The notes under the pieces were generated by a model. The model saw only the letters and a program-made list of their open reading frames with translations. It was not told the DNA's origin and made no database searches. A stretch of 64,000 bases of DNA from Novosphingobium cyanobacteriorum (GTDB lineage: Bacteria > Pseudomonadota > Alphaproteobacteria > Sphingomonadales > Sphingomonadaceae), in assembly GCF_029436685.1 (NCBI RefSeq), contig NZ_JAROCY010000002.1, forward strand, positions 124,001 to 188,000. Direction: 5' to 3'. The position numbers were made by a program, and so were the translations under genes. Positions 44,406 to 53,328 of the stretch are shown here, piece by piece. Position 1 is the stretch's first letter, and the number at the start of each line of letters is the position of its first letter.

Positions 44406-45071
44406 ATGAACCGCCGATTCGTCCTCGCCGCCGCGCTGCCCGCGCTCCTTGCGCTCACGCAGGCTTTCCCGGCCACCGCCGCACCCCGCAAGCCTCCCAT
44501 GCCTGCGCCAAAGCCCATCCCGCTGGCCGATACCGTGCGCGTCACCATGACCACCGAACTCGGCACCATCGAGCTGGAGCTGGATGGCAAGCACGCGCCG
44601 ATCACCACCGCCAATTTTCTGCGCTATGTCGATGCCCGCCGGTTTGACGGGATCACGTTCTATCGCTCGATGCACCTCGATTGGGGCACCCCGCCCAACG
44701 GCCTGATCCAGGGCGGGCAGCGCGATCCGCGCAAGCTCTTCCCGCCGATCGCGCATGAACCCACCAGCCAGACCGGCGTGCTGCACAAGGCCGGCGCCAT
44801 ATCCATGGCGCGCAACGCACCTGGCACCGCCGCCGCCGATTTCTCGATAATGCTGTCCGATATGCAGGGGCTGGACGCGATGCCCGATTCGTCCAACCCT
44901 GATGTCCAGGCGGGCTTCGCGGCCTTCGGGCATGTCGTCTCGGGCATGGACGTGGTCCGCGCCATCTGGGACGCCCCCCGCTCTGAAACGCTGGGCGAAG
45001 GCGCGATGAAGGGACAGATGATCGCAAAGCCGGTGAAGGTGCTCACCGTGCGGCGCAGCGTGATTCCCTGA
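44406..45071 (+). CDS. Cyclophilin-type peptidyl-prolyl isomerase, exported
   Basis: A 221-residue PPIase with a signal peptide (MNRRFVLAAALPALLALTQA). The cyclophilin core shows TTELGTIELELDGKHAPITT, NFLRYVDARRFDGITFYRS, GLIQGGQRDP, GAISMARNAPGTAAADFSIM and FAAFGHVVSGMDVV. The substitutions relative to human cyclophilin are normal for bacteria; the catalytic Arg in FYRS is present. It assists folding of envelope proteins. An in-frame ATG at 44388 is an alternative start. It follows copC by 23 bases and may be co-transcribed. Confidence 0.9.
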   Translation: MNRRFVLAAALPALLALTQAFPATAAPRKPPMPAPKPIPLADTVRVTMTTELGTIELELDGKHAPITTANFLRYVDARRFDGITFYRSMHLDWGTPPNGLIQGGQRDPRKLFPPIAHEPTSQTGVLHKAGAISMARNAPGTAAADFSIMLSDMQGLDAMPDSSNPDVQAGFAAFGHVVSGMDVVRAIWDAPRSETLGEGAMKGQMIAKPVKVLTVRRSVIP

Positions 45072-45120
45072 TTGGTGCGCCTTCCGCCTCCGCGGAAGGC
45101 TGGCGGCACCTGCCCAATCC

Positions 45121-45168
45121 CCCGCCCGGCCACCCAACGGAATTGTCCGCTTTGGGTGGCCGGGCGGG
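45121..45168. terminator. Long hairpin between convergent genes
   Basis: A perfect 17-pair stem (45121-45137 with 45152-45168) and a 14-base loop lie between the isomerase gene and the convergent lipoprotein gene. No T-run follows on either strand, so it is either a factor-assisted bidirectional terminator or a dispersed palindromic element. Confidence 0.5.
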
Positions 45169-45210
45169 AGGAATGGACCGGTACCGCCCTGCTTCAACCC
45201 CGCTGAAACA

Positions 45211-46980
45211 CTATTTGAAGCACGTCACCGCCGTGCTCGCCCCGCGGCGGAACAGCACCGCGCGATAGACGAAGGCGTCGCCGCCCGATGTCAGGTTGGG
45301 GCCCGCCACGATGTCCAGCTTGTCCCCCGCCATCAGGTCCACCGGCAGCGGTCCCGGCGTCAGGCTTGTGGTCAGGATGCCGGTCCACAGCGGCTTGCCG
45401 TTCTTCATCACGCTCAGGTCCACGCCGTCGCCGTTCAGCGTCTTGTTGAAGCAGGCGCGCAGGTCCAGCGATTGGGCTTCGGGCGCGGTGTAGCGCCACA
45501 TCGCCTTGGTCGGGCTGGTGCCGTTCCCCGCTACCGCCGCCGTTGTGCCGTTGATCCGCAGCGGGCGATACCAGCGATCGCCGAAGTACCCGGTAAAGGC
45601 ATCGTCGAACATCGGCAGCGCGTTTTCCTTCAGCGTCGTCGTGCCGGTCCGCGCGAAGTAGCGCCACTGCGCGCTGCCCCAACCCATCAGCGTGTCAGCC
45701 ACCCAGGCGGACTGGCCCACGCTGATCGCGGTCGTGCCGGTGATCACCAGCGGCCGCTCGTCCAGCGTCGTCCCGGCCGAAGGCAGCCCGATGGCATCGC
45801 GCACCGTCCCGCCGCTCACGCTCAGGCTGCGCGGGGCGCCCCAGATCACCGTGGTGTCCGCGCCAAAGCGATAGGCGAAGACCAGCGGGTCCCCCATGTC
45901 GATGCGCTGCGGCTGGCCCTGCGCCAGCACCTGCTGCATCATCGTGGCGGCCTTGGCCTGCTCCTTGGGCAGGCCGTTGTTGTAAAGGCCCATGTTGGGG
46001 AAATACTTCTGGTCGACCAGGGCATACCACGATGCCGCAGCCACGCCGGACGCGGCCATCAGCGTCGTTTCCTTCACCAGCTCGTTCGCGGCAAAGGCGC
46101 GGTCGGGTGTGTCGATGCTGAATTCCGTCGCCCAGATCGGCACCCGTCTGCCAAACTTGTCCATCACCGCATTGAGCCGGTCGATTTCCAGATCGATGCC
46201 CTCTGCGCGCAGGCGATAGGGGTGCACGGTCAGCCCGTCGACCGTCTGCAGCAGCCCGGCCGCGAAGAACGGGGTGAGGAAGCCGGTGCCCACCTGGTTG
46301 GTGGACCCTGCCAGCACCGTAAACCGGCCGCCCACCTTGGCCTTCACCACCTGCGCCATCTTGACATAGGTCGCCGCGGCATTGGTCCCCGCCGGATAGG
46401 CCAGCACCTTGTTGCCATTGATCTCGTTGCCCATTTCCACCGCCGTCAGGCAGGTGCCGAACCTGTCGGCCAGCGCGGAAAGATAGGCGGCATAGGCGGC
46501 GCGCCCTTCGTCCGACCAGACGAAGAGGCCGCTGTCATAGGCGGGGTTGCGAGGCACGATCGTCAGGATCAGCTTCTTGCCCTGCGCGCAGGCCAGAGAC
46601 AGCGCCTGGGCAGTCGTGCCATTCAGGGTATAGACGCCCTTGGTCGCCTCGCCGGTTGACCAGGCCAGGCTGTCGCGCAGCAGCGTCACCCCCGCCTGAT
46701 CGGCCAGCGGCAGCACCGATGTTGGCCATCCCTGGCTGAAATGGGTCTGTGCGCCCAGCAGCATCGGCGCACCGGTGCCCGACATCGCCGTGGTCTTGCG
46801 CAGCATTCCCGCCGTGGTCGCCGCCGGCGCCGGCGCGCCGCCTGCCGGTGGCAGGGTGGCATTGGCCATGCCCAGCGTGACCATCGGCATACCGGCAACG
46901 CCTTCCGACCCGTCGCCGCACCCGTTCAGCAGCGCCAGCATCGCCAGCAACATCGGACCCATTGCAGCCCTCGACTTCAT
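45211..46980 (-). CDS. Glycoside-hydrolase-like lipoprotein
   Basis: A 589-residue protein with a lipoprotein signal (LLAMLALLNGC). Residues ~85-400 look like a clan-A TIM barrel: LLGAQTHFSQG, the acid/base-type VEMGNEINGN and the nucleophile-type IWATEFSIDTP near the end of strands 4 and 7. Residues ~480-589 form a beta-sandwich, possibly carbohydrate-binding. The exact GH family (GH39/GH5-like) is uncertain. GAGGGA precedes ATG 46980. Divergent from the polysaccharide cluster, it may trim or degrade that polymer. Confidence 0.68.
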   Translation of the reverse strand: MKSRAAMGPMLLAMLALLNGCGDGSEGVAGMPMVTLGMANATLPPAGGAPAPAATTAGMLRKTTAMSGTGAPMLLGAQTHFSQGWPTSVLPLADQAGVTLLRDSLAWSTGEATKGVYTLNGTTAQALSLACAQGKKLILTIVPRNPAYDSGLFVWSDEGRAAYAAYLSALADRFGTCLTAVEMGNEINGNKVLAYPAGTNAAATYVKMAQVVKAKVGGRFTVLAGSTNQVGTGFLTPFFAAGLLQTVDGLTVHPYRLRAEGIDLEIDRLNAVMDKFGRRVPIWATEFSIDTPDRAFAANELVKETTLMAASGVAAASWYALVDQKYFPNMGLYNNGLPKEQAKAATMMQQVLAQGQPQRIDMGDPLVFAYRFGADTTVIWGAPRSLSVSGGTVRDAIGLPSAGTTLDERPLVITGTTAISVGQSAWVADTLMGWGSAQWRYFARTGTTTLKENALPMFDDAFTGYFGDRWYRPLRINGTTAAVAGNGTSPTKAMWRYTAPEAQSLDLRACFNKTLNGDGVDLSVMKNGKPLWTGILTTSLTPGPLPVDLMAGDKLDIVAGPNLTSGGDAFVYRAVLFRRGASTAVTCFK

Positions 46981-47378
46981 TTTCAGCGGTCCCTCACGTT
47001 CTATCACGATCGGGACAGTGCTGCCGAAGGATTTAACACCCTCCGGACCGAATGGTTTAACGCGCCATTTTTCTGTGTTGAGCGAACATGATCGCGGAAT
47101 AAGAGCTGGTACTTATCCAAGCGCGCCAATGTCGTGACGGCACCTTTTGCAGCAAGTTCTCCTCCAGCCCCGGTTCAATCGGCGCCCATCCGCAGGCTTC
47201 CGGCTGATTGGGCAATGTGCTGCCGACGATCTGAAGATGCCCTTCCTCTTAACGCGTTTGCAACAATTGCTGCTATTCTCGCAATTGCAATTGCAATGAT
47301 GGCACGGGTAAGGCTTTCTGGCGTTACGCACAAATTGCGTAAGGGGCCTGGCGTCCCGATGGGGATTTTTTGATCTAG
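46981..47378. other. 398-bp regulatory spacer before the polysaccharide cluster
   Basis: No gene is supported here. The spacer is AT-richer than its surroundings. It contains repeated GCAATTGCAATTGC (about 47280-47295), TTACGC (47324-47329) paired with GCGTAA (47337-47342), and two GGTTTAAC-like direct repeats near 47030-47065. The region probably carries divergent promoters for the glycoside-hydrolase lipoprotein and for the cluster starting at 47379. Confidence 0.4.
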
Positions 47379-48590
47379 ATGTCAGTAGTTTCGCCTAAGG
47401 TCTCACCGCGTGTTGAATGGATGAAGGCGCGGGCGCGGGGTGATTCTGGCACGGCCGAAGCGTTTGCTACGCGGATTCTTGCCAAGGTTCCGGATGATCT
47501 TGTGCTGCGGCGCAGCCTCGCGCGCATCCTAGATCTGCAGGGGAGGACTGCCGAGGCGCAGGATCACTGGCTGTATCTGCGCAATGCGGATGAAGGCGAT
47601 TTTGAAGCGGCGTTCCAGGTTTTCATGCGGCTGGTTGCAGCTGGCCAAAATCCCGTCGCCGCCGTGATCGATGCAGCGCCCGGTGGAACGCCTGCATTCC
47701 GCGATTCCCTTGTTGCCGCGCTGGCCGAACCGGCCCCCATGCTTGAAGGCGAATTCCTCCACATCGCCATTTGCGGCACCGCCTATTGTGGCAGCACCCT
47801 GCTCGATCGCTTGTTGGGCGGGTTGCCCGGGGTGCGCAGCATTGGCGAATCGCACTGGCTCACCAAGGTACGGCACGATAACCGCTATTGCGATGCGATC
47901 ATGAGCGCGCCGCTCGACGGCGTCCGCTGGGTTCCCTGCACGGTCTGCGGCCAGAAGTGCGAGGTGCTCACGCCTGATTGGCGCCGTTCGCTCGTGGCGG
48001 ACCAGACGCATTGGTATCGCAAGGTTGCCCATCGGCTCGGCACCTCCATGCTGGTCTCGGCAGACAAGAACCTGCCCAAGCTGGTGGAAAAGGATCCCCT
48101 GCTTGAAATGGGCGCCCTGGTAGTCTTCAAATCGCCAGCTCAGGCCTGGTGCTCGCATCTGGACAAGCTGGCCAAGGACCGCGACGCCGAATGGTACCTT
48201 GCGGAATGCTCGCGCTATCTCGACAACTGGGCGCGCAGCTATCGCGGGTTTGTCGATAATTTCCGGCCGCAAGGTCCGGTCGTCTTCCTCAGTTTCGAAG
48301 CTTTCACGCAAGATCCTGCTTCGCTCCTGCCTGCGGTCTGCTCCCGGCTTGGCCTGCCTTACGATGCCGGTGTGCTCGCGCGCACGCTTCCCGGTCATGC
48401 CATCGGTGGCAACGCGGGTTCGATGCGGCGCCTTCGCGAACTTGATTATGGCGTTTCCGTCCGCCCGTTGCCCGATCCCTCGCTCGATGCCGCTCAGTCA
48501 GCGGCTGTCGCCTCGCACGCAGAGGCACAGCGCACCTGGACCGACATGATGGCTGCCCATCACACCCTCACCTCCCCGATAGCGGCATGA
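47379..48590 (+). CDS. Sulfotransferase-like protein with N-terminal helical region
   Basis: A 403-residue protein. The N-terminal ~120 residues are helical and TPR-like (TAEAFATRILAKVPDDLVLR). A PAPS-type P-loop, ICGTAYCGSTLLDRLL (131-146), and FKSPAQAWCS with LSFEAFTQDPASLLP support the sulfotransferase fold. An unusual CTVCGQKC (187-194) could bind metal. The start of the next gene overlaps its stop. In this context it may sulfate a sugar of the exported polysaccharide; protein or lipid targets cannot be excluded. Confidence 0.75.
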   Translation: MSVVSPKVSPRVEWMKARARGDSGTAEAFATRILAKVPDDLVLRRSLARILDLQGRTAEAQDHWLYLRNADEGDFEAAFQVFMRLVAAGQNPVAAVIDAAPGGTPAFRDSLVAALAEPAPMLEGEFLHIAICGTAYCGSTLLDRLLGGLPGVRSIGESHWLTKVRHDNRYCDAIMSAPLDGVRWVPCTVCGQKCEVLTPDWRRSLVADQTHWYRKVAHRLGTSMLVSADKNLPKLVEKDPLLEMGALVVFKSPAQAWCSHLDKLAKDRDAEWYLAECSRYLDNWARSYRGFVDNFRPQGPVVFLSFEAFTQDPASLLPAVCSRLGLPYDAGVLARTLPGHAIGGNAGSMRRLRELDYGVSVRPLPDPSLDAAQSAAVASHAEAQRTWTDMMAAHHTLTSPIAA

Positions 48591-49411
48591 CTGATGCCCA
48601 GCAGGAATTGCCGATTATGATCCGCTACCGTGTCGAACCCAAGCCATTGCCGAAGGTCAAGGCAGAGCATCTTCCGGGCGTATTCGGTGAATTCTTGGAT
48701 GTCGTCGATTCTTCCATCGCCCGGTTCGAAGCCTCGCGTAACCGCTTCGATCAGGAAAAGGCGCGCTTTTATCGCTATCTGCGCGAACGGGTCGATCCGG
48801 TCCGGTTCGGCGAGATGCAGGAGGCACAGCTTGCGGACGCAAAGCTGCGGCCGAACTCGGATATCGTCAAGTACATCGATCCGACGCTGTGGTTCGAAAG
48901 CAAGCTCAAATCGGCCCGGCAGTTGAATCTGGCTGATCGCGCGACAACGGAAATCCTCGATATCGGCACCGGTCCTGCGCATTTTCCTGTGGTCGCGGAA
49001 TTCTATGGCCACACGGTAATCGGCTCCGATGTGCCCTATCGCACCACCGGCCAGCTTGAGCGCGGGCACCTCTACGATGCGCTCGCGGAGATCTACAAGG
49101 TTCGCCGCATTCCCCTGAAGGTTGAACAGTTCGTGCCGCTGCCGGCGTTCGAAAAGCGCTTTGGCCTCGTCACCGCGTTCCTCGCCGCGTTCAACATGGA
49201 TGCCGATCGCAAGCCCTGGACAATTGAGGCGTGGAACTTCTTCCTGAACGATCTGCGAGACAACGTATTGACCCAAAATGGTGAGGTTTACATGAGCCTT
49301 GCCGACGACAAGCTTACACCGGAAGTATGGACCTATCTCTCTGAACGCGCGGACTTCGCGACACATGTTTCGAAGAACATCCACATCACCGATTTCTCGC
49401 GTTTCGGATGA
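48587..49411 (+). CDS. SAM-dependent methyltransferase-like protein
   Basis: A 274-residue protein. Motif I of class I methyltransferases is clear at EILDIGTGPAHFPVVAEFYG and the acidic end of strand 2 at VIGSDVP. LVTAFLAAFNMDADRKPW fits the motif IV area, and a C-terminal part ends FSRFG. The N-terminal ~110 residues are helical and charged. ATG overlaps the sulfotransferase stop (ATGA). It probably methylates a sugar or the polymer terminus, which can act as an export signal in other ABC-dependent systems; this role is inference. Confidence 0.7.
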   Translation: MTDAQQELPIMIRYRVEPKPLPKVKAEHLPGVFGEFLDVVDSSIARFEASRNRFDQEKARFYRYLRERVDPVRFGEMQEAQLADAKLRPNSDIVKYIDPTLWFESKLKSARQLNLADRATTEILDIGTGPAHFPVVAEFYGHTVIGSDVPYRTTGQLERGHLYDALAEIYKVRRIPLKVEQFVPLPAFEKRFGLVTAFLAAFNMDADRKPWTIEAWNFFLNDLRDNVLTQNGEVYMSLADDKLTPEVWTYLSERADFATHVSKNIHITDFSRFG

Positions 49412-49522
49412 TCCGTGCATTCATCGTGACGGATTAAGCTTTTGCCACTCACGCCCAAACGTTAGATTGCAGCGGTCAAACGTCGGTCCGATCCAGTCCG
49501 GTCTCCAGCAAGGTGAAGGTTT

Positions 49523-52018
49523 TTGAGCAAGATTTCGATTACTCCGGTCGGCACCTGTCGCATCAACACGCCCCTTCGCCGCGGTGCGACCCGCTATCCC
49601 GTCCAGCTCGATCTCGCACGTATCTACGGCTTCATCCACACCAGCCGCGAAGCGGTGCAGCAGTTGCAGTTCCGGGCGGGCGAATTGGAATTTCCGGCTG
49701 ATGTCGCGCCCATCCTGCTGCGTCCGGGCTATGATCCGGCAACTGAACCGCCGCAGGGCAACGCCGACATCACGATTGTCGAGATCAGCACGCACAAGTC
49801 GTACACGATCGACGGGATCGCGGTTCAGTCGAACTATCTGTCGCGTCATTTTTCCGATTTCCTCGCTTCGCCCCAGCGCGCGCGCGCCTTCTGGAACCTG
49901 GCCATGCGTGGCGACCGGATGGAGATAGAGGCCTATCTGAACCAGCCCAACATTGCCCGGTTCGTAAGTGCAGCAGACCGTTCGCTGTTGGAGCGGATGA
50001 GCTACCGCCTGCAGACGGCCGACGAAGTGACGGCGGACATGGCCACGATCACCGACATGCTCGGCAAGGACAAGGTCCTGTTCGTCACCCATATCAACGC
50101 ACGCACCGCTGATGGTGATCTGATCGCCTCGCGTGACAAGGTGATCCGCTGGGTCAAGAAGGCGGCGCAGCACATCGGCGTGGAATGCTTTGATCCCACC
50201 GACCTGATGCTCGAATTCGGGCAGGAACGTGCGCTCGAACGTGAAGGCGCCGATCTGATGCACGGCACCAACCCGTTCTATGACCGCTGGTATTCGCACG
50301 TGCAGCGCACCTACCTGCTGCCGCAGTTCGATCTCGATGCGGGCGCAGACGCAGGTGGCCAGTCGCTCCACAGCGCCCACCTTACCGAAACGATTTCTGC
50401 CGCGATGGAATTCGACGATTTCTTCGGCGGCACGCGCCAACTCTTCTCCGCGCTGCGCGCCTATCCGGACTATGTCCCGCTCAAGCTGCTGCACGGCCGC
50501 GTGCTCGAGCAAATCGGTGATTATGATGGTGCGCGGGCCGTGCTGGGCCCCCTCTCCGATTCCGAGGAAATGACCGCCGAAGTGCGCCAGTCTCTGATGC
50601 GGGCCCTGCTCGAAACCGGCGACAATGCGGGCGCGTTGGCTCTTGCGCGGCAGATGCTGGCCGATGAATACGAGAACGAGCACATCTACGAAGCCGCAGG
50701 CCGGGCGGCCGAGGGGCTGGGTGAGCTGGACGAGGCGATCCGCTACCGCAAGCTGGCCTTCCGCCTTGATCCCACCAACCACGCCGCCGGCCTCGCCGTG
50801 CTGAACGCATACCGCACACGGGCAAACCTCGAAAACTTCCAGCCCTGGCTCGAAGAACTCATAACCCTCACCGAAGCCGCCGGAAACGCGGCGTCCGCCA
50901 AGGCTCTGGCGGAGTGGGCGCTGGGGCAGCGGGAAAGGGATGTGCTGGGGCGTGCGCTGCTGGTGCTGGCGCGCAAGGACATGGCGTACCTGCCCTCGCT
51001 GATCGAGGACATTGTGGCTTCGGGCATGGAGGAGGCGATGGTCTCCACCGCCGCGGCGATCGGCGCGCTGCCGAACCTGACCGACAAGACGAGCAAGACG
51101 CTGGGCCAGCTGGCGGTCGTCTGGGCGGAGAAGGCGGTGGCGCACCTTGCCGAAGAGCGGTTCCTGGATGCACACACCTTTTCTTCGGCCTGCCTATCGA
51201 TGCAGCCGCGCAACACCACCGCGATCAAGGTGCAACGTGCGGTTGTGAACGAACTGCGGACGCAGGTGCGCGCGGCGCGCGGTGACGGGGCGAAGATCCT
51301 GGCGCTGGTGGAGGACGCGGGAGAACTGGTGTTGCAGCACAAGTCGCTGGCCATGCCCTTTGCGGCTGCGCTGGTGGACCAGCAGCGCCTGGCCGAAGCC
51401 GAGGACGTCTACCTGCGCTTGCTGCGCAATGCGCCCGACGATCACGAGATCGCCACGAGCTATGCGCAGACCGCCAGCCTGAACGGCAATTACCACATCG
51501 CGCTGGAAACGTTCGGCCGCCTGTCTGAGCTGACCGAGGATCCGGGCCTGTGGGTGACCAAGCGGGTACAGCGGTTCATGGACATTGCCCGCACCAGGGG
51601 GCTGCGTCAGGTGAAGCTTCTGACGGGCGAGGAGCGCTTTGCCGAAGCGATCAAGGTCGCTCGCCTGCTGCAGAGGTATGCCGGCGCGGGGGAAAGGGCC
51701 GAGGAGGAACTGGGCCGCGTCCGCAAGACGTTGCGCGCATACCTGCGCCGGCTTGAGGACGACGGTCTGACGCCTGAAACTGCGTTGCGCGTGCTGGAAA
51801 TGATGCTGTCGATCGAGCCGAACGACGCGTCTGCACTGCGGCGTGCCGCGCTGGAGGCGATGAAGGTGCAGGACTATGCCAAGGCGCTGGACTTCTGGGA
51901 GCGGCTCGACGTGCTGATGCCCGATAATGCCACTGTTCAGCAAAGCATCAAGCGCTGCCACATCTACCTGCACCGGCAGGGCAAGGGGGCCCGCAACGCA
52001 GCCGTTCTTGCTGCTTGA
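49523..52018 (+). CDS. GSCFA-like/TPR protein of a polysaccharide cluster
   Basis: An 831-residue protein in two halves. Residues 1-~290 resemble GSCFA/SGNH-like proteins of capsule clusters: ITPVGTCRINTPLRRGATRY near the N-terminus, YGFIHTSREAVQQLQF, HFSDFLASPQRARAFW and a late MHGTNPFYDRWY where the catalytic Asp-x-x-His usually lies. The classical nucleophile Ser is replaced by Thr-Cys in GTC. Residues ~310-831 are a long superhelix of TPR-like repeats. TTG start with AAGGTGAAGG before it. Possibly an acyl-modifying enzyme with a scaffolding tail. Confidence 0.65.
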   Translation: MSKISITPVGTCRINTPLRRGATRYPVQLDLARIYGFIHTSREAVQQLQFRAGELEFPADVAPILLRPGYDPATEPPQGNADITIVEISTHKSYTIDGIAVQSNYLSRHFSDFLASPQRARAFWNLAMRGDRMEIEAYLNQPNIARFVSAADRSLLERMSYRLQTADEVTADMATITDMLGKDKVLFVTHINARTADGDLIASRDKVIRWVKKAAQHIGVECFDPTDLMLEFGQERALEREGADLMHGTNPFYDRWYSHVQRTYLLPQFDLDAGADAGGQSLHSAHLTETISAAMEFDDFFGGTRQLFSALRAYPDYVPLKLLHGRVLEQIGDYDGARAVLGPLSDSEEMTAEVRQSLMRALLETGDNAGALALARQMLADEYENEHIYEAAGRAAEGLGELDEAIRYRKLAFRLDPTNHAAGLAVLNAYRTRANLENFQPWLEELITLTEAAGNAASAKALAEWALGQRERDVLGRALLVLARKDMAYLPSLIEDIVASGMEEAMVSTAAAIGALPNLTDKTSKTLGQLAVVWAEKAVAHLAEERFLDAHTFSSACLSMQPRNTTAIKVQRAVVNELRTQVRAARGDGAKILALVEDAGELVLQHKSLAMPFAAALVDQQRLAEAEDVYLRLLRNAPDDHEIATSYAQTASLNGNYHIALETFGRLSELTEDPGLWVTKRVQRFMDIARTRGLRQVKLLTGEERFAEAIKVARLLQRYAGAGERAEEELGRVRKTLRAYLRRLEDDGLTPETALRVLEMMLSIEPNDASALRRAALEAMKVQDYAKALDFWERLDVLMPDNATVQQSIKRCHIYLHRQGKGARNAAVLAA

Positions 52019-52183
52019 CGTAAACACCAAGCTATTGAACTGAAAATCGAATAATCGTTGTTCCGGGGCGGGGCCGCATCCCGGAGCGGCGATCGGCCGG
52101 GGCGCAAGCTCCGGCCCGGTTGCTTGTAACAGTCATGCATCTGGCCTAGTCAACGCGGGCTGGCCGCTACGGAGGGAATCAGC

Positions 52184-53320
52184 TTGTCCGCCAATACTAG
52201 TCCTGACCAGGTGGCTGCCGGCCCGCTGCCCCGCCGCCGGCCGATTGCCCGGATTGTGCTGTCCTTGATGCCGGCGCTGGCGCTTGCCGCGTGCGCGCTG
52301 CCGCGCAGCGGCCCTTCCGCCGGCGAATTCCGCCAGGCGGGCGAAGCGAACGCCATCCAGCTGGTGACCCCGACGCTCGACCTCGCCAAGGCCACGCGCG
52401 AGGAAATGCCACGCAGCTTCGGCCCGGAATGGCAGGACGCGGCCCCTGCCGGGCCGATCACGATAGGCACGTCTGACGTGCTTTCGGTGACGATCTTCGA
52501 AAGAGACGGCCTGAACATGTTTCCCGCAGGGCCGAACGGCGGATCGATGATCGAGGGACTGTCTGTGGACGCCAATGGTGCGATCCAGCTGCCCTATATC
52601 GGTTCGGTGCGGGTCGCCGGAATGGTCCCGAACGAGGCGCGAGCAACGATTGTCGGCCGTCTGCGCCGCCTGTCACTGAGCCCGGACGTGCTGGTGGCCG
52701 TGACCGAGCATCGCAGCCAGATGGTGGCGGTGCAGGGCGACGTGATGCGTGCCGGGATGGTGCCGCTGTCACCGGGGACAAGCAGGCTTTCCGCCTTGCT
52801 GAGCACCGCCGCGCCGACACCGGCCAACCTGGAACTGGCGACGGTGACCGTGCGACGTGGGATTCAGAGCGCGACCGTACGGCTGGCCGACATCTTTGAA
52901 GAGCCGGCCGACGATATCCAGTTGCGCCGTGGCGACGTGGTGATCGTGCGATCGGCGCCGGGCACGGTGAATGTGCTGGGGGCGGCCGGGCTTCAGGGCC
53001 GCGTGAAGATCGCGCGCCGCAACTACAGCGTGTTGGACGCGGTCGCGGACGCGCGCGGGCTGAACGACAACCTTGCCAATCCGCGCGCGGTCTTCGTCAT
53101 GCGATTGAGCGAGGTTGCCAGCGGTGTGCAGACGACGCCGCGAGTCTACAACTTCGACTTTTCCAACCCCGCGCAGATGGCGATCGCTTCGGTCTTCGCG
53201 CTGCGTGACGGTGATGCGATCATGATCTCGAACAACGGCTTTGCGCAGACCCACAAGGTGCTGAGCGCGTTCAGCGGCGTGATGTCGACCGCGCGCAGCG
53301 CCGAACTCGTGATCCCCTAA
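52184..53320 (+). CDS. Polysaccharide export outer-membrane lipoprotein (Wza/KpsD/CtrA-like)
   Basis: A 378-residue OPX protein. A signal peptide ends in the lipobox LALAAC. The polysaccharide-export domain (ITIGTSDVLSVTIFE, IQLPYIGSVRVAGM, VTEHRSQMVAVQGDV) is followed by SLBB-type repeats (VKIARRNYSVLDAVADARGL) and a C-terminal helix-like tail. It forms the outer-membrane exit for capsule or exopolysaccharide. The TTG at 52184 follows GGAGGGAA. It is the first of four export genes in the order OPX, permease, ATPase-like, co-polymerase. Confidence 0.88.
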   Translation: MSANTSPDQVAAGPLPRRRPIARIVLSLMPALALAACALPRSGPSAGEFRQAGEANAIQLVTPTLDLAKATREEMPRSFGPEWQDAAPAGPITIGTSDVLSVTIFERDGLNMFPAGPNGGSMIEGLSVDANGAIQLPYIGSVRVAGMVPNEARATIVGRLRRLSLSPDVLVAVTEHRSQMVAVQGDVMRAGMVPLSPGTSRLSALLSTAAPTPANLELATVTVRRGIQSATVRLADIFEEPADDIQLRRGDVVIVRSAPGTVNVLGAAGLQGRVKIARRNYSVLDAVADARGLNDNLANPRAVFVMRLSEVASGVQTTPRVYNFDFSNPAQMAIASVFALRDGDAIMISNNGFAQTHKVLSAFSGVMSTARSAELVIP

Positions 53321-53328
53321 GCCGTGCG

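Noticed and set aside
47134..47373. 79-residue open frame before the first sulfotransferase
   Set aside because: Non-ATG start without ribosome-binding site; it runs through the repeated GCAATTGC tract and looks like a regulatory spacer.
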